64,000 nucleotides of DNA from Candidatus Melainabacteria bacterium (GCA_003242885.1 QKMZ01000001.1:372001-436000), one strand, 5' to 3'; numbered from the stretch's first letter, positions 8,026-17,542 are shown. A program made the numbers and translations. Notes: generated from the letters alone by a model not told the origin.

Positions 8026-10755
8026 TTGAGTAAGAAGCCTCATAAAAAGCATAAAGAAGACGAACCGGCGAAGCTTTCTGAGGTGGCGCCGGATTCTGGC
8101 GCTCAGACAGAATCGAATGAGCCGCAGTCGCAAGCCGATGCCCGTAAGGCATCGCGGGATGCAGGCGACGACCAAACAGTGAAGATCTCCACCGGCTCGG
8201 ACCCGCATAGAACACTGGATGATGCGAAGACTCATGTTGCTGATAACGTCCCATTAAAAGAGCAGCTCAGCAAGCCGGACGGTCTGGTCGGCACGATAAT
8301 TGCCGACCACTTTCGTATTGATAAGCGTCTGGCGGAAGGGGGGATGAGCGCCGTTTATAAGGCTCGTGACCTCTCTCTGGGGCGCGATGTGGCGATTAAG
8401 GTTTTGCTGCCGGGGCGTCATTTTACTGAGGAGAGCCTGATTCGATTTCAACGGGAAGCCAAGGCCGTCGGCATTCTCAACCATCCGAACATCGTCAATG
8501 TGTACGAAATGAACACTTTTGCAGAAGGCGAACCGTACATCGCGATGGAGTTTGTCGATGGGCAGACTCTTTTCCAACAGGTGCAAGGAACGACTGGTCT
8601 GCCTGTAGAGTCAGCCATAGACATCATTCGCCAATGTGCCGGCGCTCTTGCTTATGCTCATAAACAAGGAATTGTTCACCGCGACATCAAGTCGGGAAAC
8701 ATTATGCTCGCTCGTTCTGCGCAAGGTGGCTGGCAGCCCAAGCTTGTCGATTTCGGTATTGCACGCGCACTGGAAGAAGACGCGATTAATCTGACGCGCA
8801 CCGGCGAGGTATTCGGAAGCCCCCGCTACATGAGCCCGGAGCAGTGCCGCGGAGAAAAGATTGACGCACGCACTGATATCTATTCGCTTGGGTGTGCGTT
8901 TTACGAAGCGCTGACGGGCGAAGTTCCATTTCGTGGTGCGACCGCTTTAGACACTATGCGCATGCACAATGATGACCAGCCCGTACCGCCGTCCGTTGCT
9001 CGAAAAGGCATGGCACTTGGTGCTGAGTTGGATCGCATTATTCTCAAATGTTTAGCGAAGGATCGCAACCATCGCTACCAAACTGCCGATGCACTAGAAC
9101 AAGATCTTTTCACATTAGCGCGACAGAAGAAAAGCAGTCTTGCTTCCGTCGTGACGGGAGCCATGCGGAGGCTGCCATTTTCAAAGAAAACGAGCAAAGC
9201 GTTAGGCACCAAAATGTTTGCCGCTTATTTTTTGGTGAGCGCTGCGCTTTTGATTTGGGTAGCCTCAAGTCAGGCACATCGCTTCTTCGAATATCTTTGG
9301 TCCGATTTTAATTACAAGGGGCAGAAGGCTTTTGATGCAGGCGATTACAAGAAAGCAGAAGAAAATTTTCTAAACGCTCTCAAGATCGCTGAGACTTTTC
9401 CGGTCAATGATAAATCGTTGCGTCTGGCATTCAGCCTTTCCGACCTGACTGAATTGAGCACTGCGACGGGGGATGAGGAAGCGCACAAAGTATGGTCTGC
9501 TCGTCGTAAGACGGAGGCTGCAAAGGCGCTTGGAGACGTGGGAAATTATCGCGGGCAGCAAATCAAATTGTGCAGCACTTCACTAGAAAAGTTTGTCGCC
9601 GATGTGAAAGACGCGAGCATCGATAAGGAAGAGATGCGTTTGCGGGCGAATCAAGTCCTCGAAAAATTCAACGAGATGTGCACATTGTTGGATTTTGAGC
9701 AGTCGACGGAAGCTATTTTTGCATTGATGAATAGAGCGATTGAGGTGACATCTCCTTATCTGGACAGAACCAGTCCGGAATATGTAAACGCAATAGTCAA
9801 TCGTACCTGGCTTGCCTACTGCTCTAATTCCGTCGAAACTCGCACACTTGTTGTAGATGCAGAAAAGCAAATTCGTGCGTCCAAAGGAATGATGCCGTCT
9901 CTTAAGGCACGCAACTTCAGTTCGCTCAGCCAAGTCTATCTAGCGCTTGGGGATAGGGGCAGTGCTAGAAGATGCAGTGAAGAATCGCTGGCTATATTGA
10001 GAGCCAATTCTGAACTAGAGACTGACACGGCTGTGCTTGCTTTGCTTGTTCGTGCACGCTTGGAGGATGAGACCAGGCACCCCGACACTGCTGATTTCTT
10101 TTTCAATCAGGCTAAGTTCGAAATGGAAAAGCAAGAGACCCGAAATCCGGCGCTGGTTTTGCGATATTTGGAAATACGTCTCTATCTACTTTCTAGTCGA
10201 GGTGCAACTCTTCATGCATTGCAAGAGTGCCAGGCGATTCTCGAACACGAAGAGAAAGCGCCCAGTTCAAGAAGACTCTTAGGGCGCGCTCTGAATGCAA
10301 CAGGAACGCTTTGCGGATGGTTGGGCAGAGAATCTGAATGTATTCATTTGCTAGAGCGTGCGCACGCTGTGGCGACTAACAACTCGGAATTCGCACTCTC
10401 TGCCGGTTCACTAGATATGATTGGAGAAGTGCTGGGAGCTCATAAGAAATACAACGACGCAATTCCTTATTTTAGGCGGGCTCGCGATCTCTATTACTCT
10501 CAGCGCGATCTTTATCCGGGCTCCGTAGTCGCAACATCGAACAATTTATCTTTGCTATTGATGAAACAAGGAAAGTACGCTGAGGCGATTCAAGTTTTAC
10601 AGAAGGCAGAGCCATCTGTGAGTGCACCCAGTTTCGGGGCGCCGAAGTTTAAGCAGGTCCTCTATGACAGGCTCGCCATTCTTTCCGAGAAGACCGGTGA
10701 TAAAACAGCGGCAGAGCGCTACAGAAAGCTCTTCACTGAGAGTTTGAACCGGTGA
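8026..10755 (+). CDS. membrane Ser/Thr protein kinase with C-terminal TPR sensor
   Basis: About 909 residues. A hydrophilic N-terminus precedes a PknB-type kinase domain (about 95-362) with the glycine loop LAEGGMSAVY, the lysine in VAIK, the catalytic loop HRDIKSGN, DFG, and SPEQ in place of APE. A transmembrane helix (AAYFLVSAALLIWVA) lies at about 398-417. The last 480 residues are helical with TPR-like repeats, presumably outside the membrane. No ATG occurs before the kinase domain. TTG at 8026 is chosen (GGAAA upstream, MSKKPHKKHK start), but a TTG at 7987 is also open. It starts within 50 nt of the phosphorylase-kinase-like gene, so the two are probably one operon. Confidence 0.9.
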   Translation: MSKKPHKKHKEDEPAKLSEVAPDSGAQTESNEPQSQADARKASRDAGDDQTVKISTGSDPHRTLDDAKTHVADNVPLKEQLSKPDGLVGTIIADHFRIDKRLAEGGMSAVYKARDLSLGRDVAIKVLLPGRHFTEESLIRFQREAKAVGILNHPNIVNVYEMNTFAEGEPYIAMEFVDGQTLFQQVQGTTGLPVESAIDIIRQCAGALAYAHKQGIVHRDIKSGNIMLARSAQGGWQPKLVDFGIARALEEDAINLTRTGEVFGSPRYMSPEQCRGEKIDARTDIYSLGCAFYEALTGEVPFRGATALDTMRMHNDDQPVPPSVARKGMALGAELDRIILKCLAKDRNHRYQTADALEQDLFTLARQKKSSLASVVTGAMRRLPFSKKTSKALGTKMFAAYFLVSAALLIWVASSQAHRFFEYLWSDFNYKGQKAFDAGDYKKAEENFLNALKIAETFPVNDKSLRLAFSLSDLTELSTATGDEEAHKVWSARRKTEAAKALGDVGNYRGQQIKLCSTSLEKFVADVKDASIDKEEMRLRANQVLEKFNEMCTLLDFEQSTEAIFALMNRAIEVTSPYLDRTSPEYVNAIVNRTWLAYCSNSVETRTLVVDAEKQIRASKGMMPSLKARNFSSLSQVYLALGDRGSARRCSEESLAILRANSELETDTAVLALLVRARLEDETRHPDTADFFFNQAKFEMEKQETRNPALVLRYLEIRLYLLSSRGATLHALQECQAILEHEEKAPSSRRLLGRALNATGTLCGWLGRESECIHLLERAHAVATNNSEFALSAGSLDMIGEVLGAHKKYNDAIPYFRRARDLYYSQRDLYPGSVVATSNNLSLLLMKQGKYAEAIQVLQKAEPSVSAPSFGAPKFKQVLYDRLAILSEKTGDKTAAERYRKLFTESLNR

Positions 10756-11116
10756 TGAATTAAATACTGGGCATTCGGTAGTCCGGCGACGTGATGCGTC
10801 CAGTTCCAGCGCTGAAGGACCGACCTGCATTTGCCTCTATAAGCGCTTTTATGGAACTATGATGACCGACAATTGTCGCGGTCGAATTGCCAAGTCTTAC
10901 TATCGACTTAAACTATTCATGCTCTGATTCAGTTTTGTCGTTACCAGACTCAATTACTTTTTGGCTACGCGTCTCTTCACAATATGAATAGGGTATGAGC
11001 ATGGGGATGGTTGGCGGTTTGCCTTTTCCGAGCGCCCATCCAAAAATCTTGAAATGAAGGAAACCCGCGCTGTTCCAACCACGGCAGCACGGGTTCCTTC
11101 TCTAAAGCAACTTTTG
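10756..11116. other. gene-free interval between convergent genes
   Basis: 361 bp separating the kinase (plus) from aceA (minus). Apart from the aceA terminator near its right end, no coding frame with a ribosome binding site and no tRNA or recognised RNA is visible. Confidence 0.6.
11056..11100 (-). terminator. terminator downstream of aceA
   Basis: Read on the minus strand, a 16-bp stem (GAAGGAACCCGTGCTG with CAGCGCGGGTTTCCTTC, one G-U pair and one bulged base) closes a 12-nt loop and is followed by a T-rich tail containing ATTTTT. It begins 17 nt after the aceA stop codon. Confidence 0.75.
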
Positions 11117-12448
11117 CTATTTGGTTAGAACGACCAGTTGCTTATCTACACTTTTGGAATTGTCATTTTCGAACTGCGCTTCTTCGGTTGAACCTTTGAG
11201 AGCGGATGTTGATGCTGCACCACCGGAGATGGTCATCAACACTTGGTCGAAATAACCGGTCCCTACTTCTCTTTGGTGGCGAACTGCAGTGTATCCGAGA
11301 GGTTGCGAAGCAAATTCTTCTTCTTGCAATTCGACGTAAGCTGGCATGCCTTCGCGTGCGTAGCCATGAGCGAGGTTGAACATGCTCATGTTTGTTGCGT
11401 GCCAGCCGGCAAGCGTTATGAATTGATATTTGTACCCAAGGTCGCCGAGCGTTTCATTGAATTTAGCGATTGTCTTGTCGTCTAAGTTTTGTTTCCAGTT
11501 GAAAGATGGTGAGCAATTGTAAGCAAGCAGTTTGCCGGGGAATTTCTCGTGAATTGCTGCTGCGAATTCTTTTGCTTCTGCGAGGTCTGGCTTTGATGAT
11601 TCGTACCAGACTAGATCTGCGTATGGTGCGTAAGCCAGTCCGCGTGCAATGGTAGTCTCGATGCCATTTTTTACTTGGTAGTAGCCTTCAAGAGTGCGCT
11701 TGCCTTGGATGAATTTTTGATCGACCGGGTCGATGTCTGATGTGAGAAGAGTGGCGTCGAGTGCGTCAGTTCTGGCCACGATGATGGTCGGAACATCGAG
11801 GACGTCAGCTGCCAATCGAGCGGCTGTGAGAGTGCGCACGAACTGGGAAGTGGGCACTAATACTTTGCCTCCCAGGTGACCGCATTTCTTCTCGGAAGCT
11901 AATTGGTCTTCGAAGTGAACTCCCGAAGCACCAGCTTCGATCATGCTCTTCATTAGTTCAAATGCGTGAACCGGACCACCAAATCCTGCTTCAGCATCGG
12001 CCATGATTGGGACGAACCAGTTGCGCTCGCAATTGCCTTCGGCTGATTCGATTTGGTCTGCACGCATCAAGGCGCTGTTCAAGCGCTTTACCAATTCCGG
12101 AACGCTGTTGGAGGGATAAAGGCTTTGATCCGGGTAGGTTTGTTTGGAAACGTTGGCGTCAGCGGCAACTTGCCAGCCACTGAGATAGATGGATTTCAGG
12201 CCGGCTTTGACCATTTGCACTGCTTGGGAGCCGTTCATGGCGCCGAGTGCAACAATGTGGTGTTCATTGTTCAGCAAATTCCAAAAGTGGCGAGCGCCCA
12301 CTTTTGCAAGTGTGTGCTCTATGTCGATTGATGGGCGCAGTTTTACAACATCCAGAGCAGAGTAGTTTCTCGTTATCCCGTGCCAGCGGGGGTTCGTCTG
12401 CCAGGCATCGTTCAGTTTGAGAGCTTGCTCTGCTTTGGATTGTTGCAT
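11117..12448 (-). CDS. aceA: isocitrate lyase
   Basis: Splits isocitrate into glyoxylate and succinate, the first step of the glyoxylate shunt. About 443 residues, the usual size of bacterial enzymes. The catalytic motif KKCGHLGGK is intact, preceded by the metal-binding region ([10 protein letters not shown]) and the block [13 protein letters not shown]. The ATG at 12448 is chosen because GAGG lies 8 nt upstream; an ATG at 12454 and a longer open frame to 12505 are less well placed. It lies 98 nt downstream of aceB on the same strand, giving an aceB-aceA operon. Confidence 0.95.
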   Translation of the reverse strand: MQQSKAEQALKLNDAWQTNPRWHGITRNYSALDVVKLRPSIDIEHTLAKVGARHFWNLLNNEHHIVALGAMNGSQAVQMVKAGLKSIYLSGWQVAADANVSKQTYPDQSLYPSNSVPELVKRLNSALMRADQIESAEGNCERNWFVPIMADAEAGFGGPVHAFELMKSMIEAGASGVHFEDQLASEKKCGHLGGKVLVPTSQFVRTLTAARLAADVLDVPTIIVARTDALDATLLTSDIDPVDQKFIQGKRTLEGYYQVKNGIETTIARGLAYAPYADLVWYESSKPDLAEAKEFAAAIHEKFPGKLLAYNCSPSFNWKQNLDDKTIAKFNETLGDLGYKYQFITLAGWHATNMSMFNLAHGYAREGMPAYVELQEEEFASQPLGYTAVRHQREVGTGYFDQVLMTISGGAASTSALKGSTEEAQFENDNSKSVDKQLVVLTK

Positions 12449-12546
12449 CTTCATATCCTCGGAGTGTGTGGGAAGAATAGTTGGAACTTTTTGCCTTATG
12501 TGCAATGTTTGGATTCTGAGTCTAGGTGCGGCAATGTGCCCTGACG

Positions 12547-14130
12547 CTAATTTTTCAGAAATGCGTATGCTGGGATGGTCAGAAAATCTTTGAACTCTTT
12601 GTTCAAAACTAAATCATCGAGAATCTTTTCTGCATCGGCGAAACGGTGGCCTTCAAAGACTGCAAGCTTTGCAAGATGCTCTTGCTTCAATTCTTGGTAC
12701 AAACTTTCAGTAACCGGGTTGCCGTCGTCCATTTTTGTCTCTAAAGAAATCCACTGCCAGAGTTGAGCGCGCGAAATTTCAGCAGTTGCTGCATCTTCCA
12801 TCAAGTTGTGGATGCCCGCTGCACCAATGCCGCGCAGCCATGACTCTATGTACTGCAGGCCTACATCAATGTTGTTTGATACTCCTTGCCGGGTTACCTT
12901 TGCGCCTTCGATTTTTGTGTTCAACAAGTCTTTTGCGGAGGTTTCGAAATCAGATCTCAAATTGTGTTTTTGATTCATTCTGTCGCCGAGAGCATCGTCA
13001 AACACTGAGCGTGTGACTGCCACGAGGTCGGGGTGTGCGACCCAGGTGCCGTCGAATCCATCGCCGGCCTCACGGGTTTTGTCTTCGGTAACTTTTGCGA
13101 ATGCCTGTGCGTTTATTTCAGCATCTTTTCTACTTGGTATAAAGGCTGCCATTCCTCCGATTGCATGCGCGCCGCGTTTGTGGCAGGTTTTTACCAATAG
13201 TTGTGCATAGGCTCGCATAAATGGAACCGCCATCGTGACTTGCGAGCGATCCGGCAAAACGAAGTCTTTGTGTTCTCTGGTTTTCTTGATCAAGCTAAAG
13301 ATGTAGTCCCAGCGCCCGGCATTGAGAGCTGCGGCATGGTCTTTGAGTTCGTACAGAATCTCTTCCATCTCGAAGGCAGCGAGAATTGTCTCGATGAGAA
13401 CAGTGGCGCGGATGATACCACGGGGAATATTGAGATAGTTTTGAGCGAAGATGAAAACATCATTCCAGAGACGGGCTTCCAAGTGGCTTTCCAGCTTTGG
13501 CAGATAGAAGTAGGGGCCGCTGCCGCCTTTAATCAGTTCTTCCGCGTTGTGGAAGAAGTAGAGACCGAAATCGAATAGGGACGCGGAACACGGTTTGCCG
13601 TCGATTTCCAAATGCTCTTCCACCAGATGCCATCCGCGCGGACGAATAACGAGCGTGGCTATCTGTTCGTTCAATTTATATTCTTTCCCTTCCGGGCTTG
13701 TGAAGGAAAGTCTTCTGCGGACAGCGTCTATGCAATTGGCTTGACCGTCGATTACGTTTTGCCAGGTAGGCGACAGGGCATCTTCAAAGTCGGCCATGAA
13801 GACTTTGGCGCCGGAATTGAGGGCGTTGATCATCATCTTGCGCTCTACCGGACCGGTGATTTCCACTCGACGATCTCTGAGATCCAGCGCTGCCGGACCA
13901 ACTTGCCATTCGCTATCGCGAATCTCTTGAGTTTCAGGCAGAAAGTTAGGCAGAACACCGCTGTTGATGGCCTTCTGCCTTTCTGCCCTCAATTGAAGAA
14001 GCTCTTCGCGCCTTGCGTTGAAGCGCTCGTGGAGCGCGGCGAGAAATTTTTTCGCTTCCGGAGTGAGGATTCTCTCAACTGTTTCAGTCGTTGCGCCTAA
14101 GACTTTTATGTTTTCCATAAGGACTGCCAT
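12547..14130 (-). CDS. aceB: malate synthase A
   Basis: Condenses glyoxylate with acetyl-CoA to malate, the second step of the glyoxylate shunt. 527 residues, matching the A isoform. Family blocks are [55 protein letters not shown] and [18 protein letters not shown] stands 7 nt before the ATG at 14130. It is the first gene of the aceBA operon and is divergent from the citrate synthase genes. The shared 336-bp upstream region contains the repeated palindromes annotated separately, so coordinated control of the four genes is likely. Confidence 0.95.
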   Translation of the reverse strand: MAVLMENIKVLGATTETVERILTPEAKKFLAALHERFNARREELLQLRAERQKAINSGVLPNFLPETQEIRDSEWQVGPAALDLRDRRVEITGPVERKMMINALNSGAKVFMADFEDALSPTWQNVIDGQANCIDAVRRRLSFTSPEGKEYKLNEQIATLVIRPRGWHLVEEHLEIDGKPCSASLFDFGLYFFHNAEELIKGGSGPYFYLPKLESHLEARLWNDVFIFAQNYLNIPRGIIRATVLIETILAAFEMEEILYELKDHAAALNAGRWDYIFSLIKKTREHKDFVLPDRSQVTMAVPFMRAYAQLLVKTCHKRGAHAIGGMAAFIPSRKDAEINAQAFAKVTEDKTREAGDGFDGTWVAHPDLVAVTRSVFDDALGDRMNQKHNLRSDFETSAKDLLNTKIEGAKVTRQGVSNNIDVGLQYIESWLRGIGAAGIHNLMEDAATAEISRAQLWQWISLETKMDDGNPVTESLYQELKQEHLAKLAVFEGHRFADAEKILDDLVLNKEFKDFLTIPAYAFLKN

Positions 14131-14268
14131 CCTTCTGCTCCTCTATAAGGAATAAGTGTCGCGGATGTTGTGGCTGCTGCACCTGTTTAAATGGGTGCGA
14201 TTTTGTTGGCTGCATCCATTTTCGTTGGATGGAACAGTCAACGGCGCCGACCTGTTTATATATTGATA

Positions 14269-14290
14269 TATTGATCGAGGAGAATCAATA
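14269..14290. promoter_or_regulatory. operator-like palindrome, copy A
   Basis: Perfect inverted repeat TATTGAT-N8-ATCAATA centred 149 nt upstream of the aceB start. Another TATTGAT lies directly upstream at 14261-14267, giving an 8-bp-phased tandem of half-sites. Copy B, at 14412-14433, has the same arm length and spacer length and shares flanking bases. This looks like the binding site of a dimeric regulator; the regulator is unknown. Confidence 0.6.
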
Positions 14291-14386
14291 CATCATTTTA
14301 TTAATTTCTCCTTTTTGCCCTTTGCTGGAAAGTCGCCAAAAACCAAAAAAGCCTCTGAGCTGCCCTATTTCCCCACAAATTTCGGT

Positions 14387-14411
14387 GATTACTTGATAGG
14401 ATTACTTGATA
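14387..14411 (+). repeat. direct repeat GATTACTTGATA x2
   Basis: Two exact 12-bp copies at 14387-14398 and 14400-14411, with a 13-bp period. They sit immediately upstream of, and touch, operator copy B. They may be further regulator contacts or -35-like TTGATA elements. Confidence 0.55.
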
Positions 14412-14433
14412 TATTGACCAGTGCAGATCAATA
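14412..14433. promoter_or_regulatory. operator-like palindrome, copy B
   Basis: Inverted repeat TATTGAC-N8-ATCAATA, one mismatch from perfect symmetry and sharing about two thirds of its 30-bp neighbourhood with copy A. It ends 33 nt before the citrate synthase start, where the core promoter is expected, so a bound protein would probably repress that operon. Confidence 0.6.
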
Positions 14434-14466
14434 CGTAACTACGTCCTGTTGATAAGGGGGTATTCC

Positions 14467-15558
14467 ATGGTCGAGTCGACTGTGATCAAAAGCGGTCTGG
14501 ACGGCGTCGTTGTAGCCGAGACAGGCATTTCTGAAGTCGAAGGGCAACGTGGTCGGCTGATTATCAAGGGTTTTGACGCGGAGGACCTGGGGTTTTCGCA
14601 TACATTTGAAGAGACCTGCGCTCTTCTTTGGTCCTCGAAGGAAGATGGAGCCGAGCTGACTAAGCTCTTTGGTCAGGCCCGCGTTGAAGCATACGAGATG
14701 AGCAAGGATATTTTGCCCGCCCTCTTGCGCGAGCATCCTATGGACTCTCTGCGCACAGCAACCAGTCTCTTAACCAGCGGCACCCAGGTCGACAGCAAGG
14801 AATATGCTCGCATCACCGCAGCTATTGGCGTTTTTGCAGCCAATTTCTCGCGTATGAGTCGTAAGTTGAAGCCGATTGCTCCAGATCCGAAGCTTACGCA
14901 TGCAGCCGATTTCCTAAGAATGATCACGGACGAGACTCCGTCTAAAGCCGAAATTGCAGGCATGGACACATATTTGACTACCGTTTCAGACCACGGCATG
15001 AACGCATCGACATTCACTGCCCGTGTTGTCGCCTCCACCGAATCGGACAATGTAAGCTGCATCGTTGCTGCTATCGGCGCTCTCAAAGGACCCCTCCACG
15101 GCGGGGCTCCCGGTCCGGTTTTGGACATGCTCAATGAAATCGGCAGCCCTGAAAATGCCGAGAAGTGGATCGCAACTCAGCTTGATAATCGCAAGCGCAT
15201 CATGGGCATGGGTCATCGCATCTACACGGTTCGCGACCCACGTGCTGCTATCTTCGAAAAAGCAATCAGAAAGCTTGAGGAAGCTGGGCTCAAAGCATCT
15301 CGCCTTCCTTTGGCAAGAGCTGTCGAAAGCACTGCCGAGCGCCTTTTGGCTGAGCGCCATCCGGAAAAGCCGCTCAAAGCAAACGTCGAATTCTATACCG
15401 CGGTATTGCTGGATTCACTGAAGCTGCCCAGCAATATTTTCTCGTCCACATTCGCAGTCGGCCGAGCCGCCGGATGGTTTGCTCACATTGCCGAGCAACG
15501 TGCATTGGGACGTTTGATTCGCCCCGCATCCAAGTACACTGGTGCATACCCCAGATAG
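14467..15558 (+). CDS. gltA: citrate synthase
   Basis: Condenses oxaloacetate with acetyl-CoA; a 2-methylcitrate synthase role cannot be excluded. 363 residues, the short bacterial type. Active-site segments are SDHGMNAST (His176), GPLHGG (His211, equivalent to pig His274) and MGHRIY (His250, equivalent to His320). The third catalytic residue, Asp375 in pig, is Glu308 here (NVEFY). A Glu at this place may be a subfamily trait and does not by itself mean inactivity. AAGGGGG stands 7 nt before the ATG at 14467. The HTH-fused homologue follows 12 nt after the stop codon, so the two form one operon divergent from aceBA. Confidence 0.9.
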   Translation: MVESTVIKSGLDGVVVAETGISEVEGQRGRLIIKGFDAEDLGFSHTFEETCALLWSSKEDGAELTKLFGQARVEAYEMSKDILPALLREHPMDSLRTATSLLTSGTQVDSKEYARITAAIGVFAANFSRMSRKLKPIAPDPKLTHAADFLRMITDETPSKAEIAGMDTYLTTVSDHGMNASTFTARVVASTESDNVSCIVAAIGALKGPLHGGAPGPVLDMLNEIGSPENAEKWIATQLDNRKRIMGMGHRIYTVRDPRAAIFEKAIRKLEEAGLKASRLPLARAVESTAERLLAERHPEKPLKANVEFYTAVLLDSLKLPSNIFSSTFAVGRAAGWFAHIAEQRALGRLIRPASKYTGAYPR

Positions 15559-15570
15559 AAATTCGGCAGC

Positions 15571-16827
15571 ATGCAAGAAAACAATCCAAAAGATCTGCAC
15601 GATCCTGAAGATAAGCTTCTGACAGGCAGCCAAGCTGCAGAGTTCTTGGGCGTCAAATCAGCTACATTGTACGCCTATGCAAGCCGCGGCATGATTGAGA
15701 GTCAGCCCGCGAAGAATGCGCGGGAAAGAACCTATCGCTTGAGCGATTTGATTCGGTTGCGCCAGTCTTCACGCGGATTTAAGTCGCCGAAGGATCAGGA
15801 GCCGGCGGTTTGGACCGGACCTGTAATCAAGTCGGCAATTACTGAAATTCGCGAAGACGGACACTATTATCGTGGTCAGAGTGCACTTGAGTTAGCTCGT
15901 TCCGACAAGCCTTTTGAGAGTGTCGTAGATTTGTTGTGGGAAACGGGCGCGACTAACACCGGTCAGTGGAAGCGGATGAAACCGCTTCAGTTGCCGAAGG
16001 AATTGCGTCCGCTCGCTTCAAAAGACGCAGACTTTCTCGATCTGCTGAAGTTGATGTTGGTGAGCGCGGAAATGAGCGATCCTGTTTCGCGCAAACTTTT
16101 AGCAACGGATATTTTTGAGACGGCGCGTCGCTTGATTGTCACTATGTCTATGAACCTTGGTTTGCCGACAAAACGCGATAAATATTTGCCGGATGGTCCG
16201 TTTCCCATCGCGCAGACGTTGCTGCATTCATTGACTGGCAACAAGTCGCGAGAAAAGGCGCAAGCGATCAATTCGGCGCTCGTGCTTTGCGCCGATCATG
16301 AATTGAACGCCTCAGCCCTTGCTGCCCGTATTGCGGCTTCCTGCGATGCATCTTTGTATTCGTGTGTTGAGTCCGCGCTTGGTGCATTCAGCGGAAGTTT
16401 GCATGGTTCTGCCAGTCGTAGGGCTGAAGATATTGTCACCACTTCGCTCAAATTCAAAGCAGTTGCTGCCTGGCTCAAGGATTATCTGCGCCAGTTTGAA
16501 ACAATCCCCGGGTTCGGTACTGATCTCTACGCCGAAGGTGACCCGCGCGCAAAACATTTGATCGCGTGCGCTCAAGAAGTTTCCAGCAAAAACACGCATT
16601 TGAAACGACTTCTCGAGATTGTCGAATGCGTGCGTGATCAACTTGGTTTGGAGCCAAACCTTGATGTTGGGCTCGCGGCAATTTCATACGCGCTCGCTTT
16701 GCCTGCTGGTGCAGGCTCTACAATCTTCGCCGTAAGCCGCTCATCAGGCTGGATTGCGCATGCGATCGAACAGAGAATGTATGGTGGGGTGATCCGACCG
16801 CGCGCTCGATACATTGGCAAGAGCTAG
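15571..16827 (+). CDS. HTH-domain citrate synthase-like protein
   Basis: 418 residues. Residues 15-66 form a MerR/excisionase-type DNA-binding helix-turn-helix (LTGSQAAEFLGVKSATLYAY, then RTYRLSDLIRLRQSS). The rest is a citrate synthase fold: ADHELNAS (His243), GSLHGS (His278, catalytic), PNLDVG (Asp365, catalytic) and the C-terminal block IFAVSRSSGWIAHAIEQR. The segment that should carry the second catalytic histidine (G-x-G-H) reads GFGTDLY, with Thr317 in its place. HTH-citrate synthase fusions are known in bacteria but their role is unclear. The lost His and the DNA-binding domain suggest a metabolite-sensing regulator, possibly of this locus. This is inference. No clear SD is seen before the ATG. 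Confidence 0.82.
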   Translation: MQENNPKDLHDPEDKLLTGSQAAEFLGVKSATLYAYASRGMIESQPAKNARERTYRLSDLIRLRQSSRGFKSPKDQEPAVWTGPVIKSAITEIREDGHYYRGQSALELARSDKPFESVVDLLWETGATNTGQWKRMKPLQLPKELRPLASKDADFLDLLKLMLVSAEMSDPVSRKLLATDIFETARRLIVTMSMNLGLPTKRDKYLPDGPFPIAQTLLHSLTGNKSREKAQAINSALVLCADHELNASALAARIAASCDASLYSCVESALGAFSGSLHGSASRRAEDIVTTSLKFKAVAAWLKDYLRQFETIPGFGTDLYAEGDPRAKHLIACAQEVSSKNTHLKRLLEIVECVRDQLGLEPNLDVGLAAISYALALPAGAGSTIFAVSRSSGWIAHAIEQRMYGGVIRPRARYIGKS

Positions 16828-16849
16828 GTGTTTTCCGTCTGAGAGTCCG

Positions 16850-17506
16850 CTATCCTGATGTGTTGGAAAAGTCTTTGAAGAAAATTAGAGGCAGCTGAGT
16901 CTTTTCATCGATGATTGGTTTGCCTGTGAATCCCATGCACCACACGGCTAGATAATCCCTGTTGTGCTTCACAATAATCGCTCCGGGAGCTTCTTTCTGT
17001 GGGTTTAGTTTTACATTGTTCAAGCTCAAGGGAAACGATGAGGAAAGATAAGGATCTTCCTCAATCAGGATTTTGCAAAACTCTGTTGGCGGAGTACCCG
17101 CGTTGATCAATTCTTGCCGGAGCTCTTTTGATACCAAGTTTGAATCGTTGTACGGATTCTCTGGTGGTAATGCAGGTTGTTTGTCAATTCCCGCGTGCTG
17201 ATCGCTAAATCGCTTTAGCTCTGAAAGTGAGCGCGGGAAGCGGTTTGTCTTCGTTCGGAAAACTTCGATCAACTGGAAAACATCTTTTGTGATTACTGCA
17301 GTTTTTTGATCGCACTTTAGTGCAGTCACCTGCAAGTCTAGAATTAGTTGTCTAAGTTGTTGTTTTGAAGGCTTGAATTGCCTTGTCATTGGCTGATTGT
17401 TTGTCGCCGGCTGAGGCGCAGCAATAGTGGACGAACCGCAGAGGGAAAGTATCGCCGCAGCGGTCAATATTGTTTTCTTACACGTGAAATCTTCTCTTGC
17501 AGACAT
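16850..17506 (-). CDS. exported protein of unknown function
   Basis: About 218 residues. The N-terminus is a signal peptide (MSAREDFTCKKTILTAAAIL, small residues up to IAA). The mature protein has mixed alpha/beta character with segments such as TNRFPRSLSELKRF and GAIIVKHNRDYLAVWCMGFT. No family is recognised. The ATG at 17506 is chosen because the longer open frame (to 17569) would start inside the terminator of the upstream gene and would bury the signal peptide. The binding site is weak. It is convergent with the HTH-citrate synthase gene, whose stop is 22 nt away. Confidence 0.7.
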   Translation of the reverse strand: MSAREDFTCKKTILTAAAILSLCGSSTIAAPQPATNNQPMTRQFKPSKQQLRQLILDLQVTALKCDQKTAVITKDVFQLIEVFRTKTNRFPRSLSELKRFSDQHAGIDKQPALPPENPYNDSNLVSKELRQELINAGTPPTEFCKILIEEDPYLSSSFPLSLNNVKLNPQKEAPGAIIVKHNRDYLAVWCMGFTGKPIIDEKTQLPLIFFKDFSNTSG

Positions 17507-17542
17507 ATTTATTCTTGAGAGGTTGATTTGCCAAGCAAAAAA

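Larger units (their letters stand above)
14131..14466. promoter_or_regulatory. divergent control region of aceBA and the citrate synthase genes
   Basis: 336-bp AT-rich interval from which aceB reads leftward and the citrate synthase operon rightward. It holds no coding frame. It contains two copies of the palindrome TATTGA(T/C)-N8-ATCAATA, an extra TATTGAT half-site, and a 12-bp direct repeat (see the separate entries). No convincing consensus -35/-10 pair could be fixed by eye. Confidence 0.7.

Noticed and set aside
11117..16827. Possible 2-methylcitrate cycle locus
   Set aside because: aceA has the isocitrate lyase KKCGH motif and length, aceB is clearly malate synthase, and no prpD/acnD or prpC-specific partner is present, so the glyoxylate shunt is the better reading.
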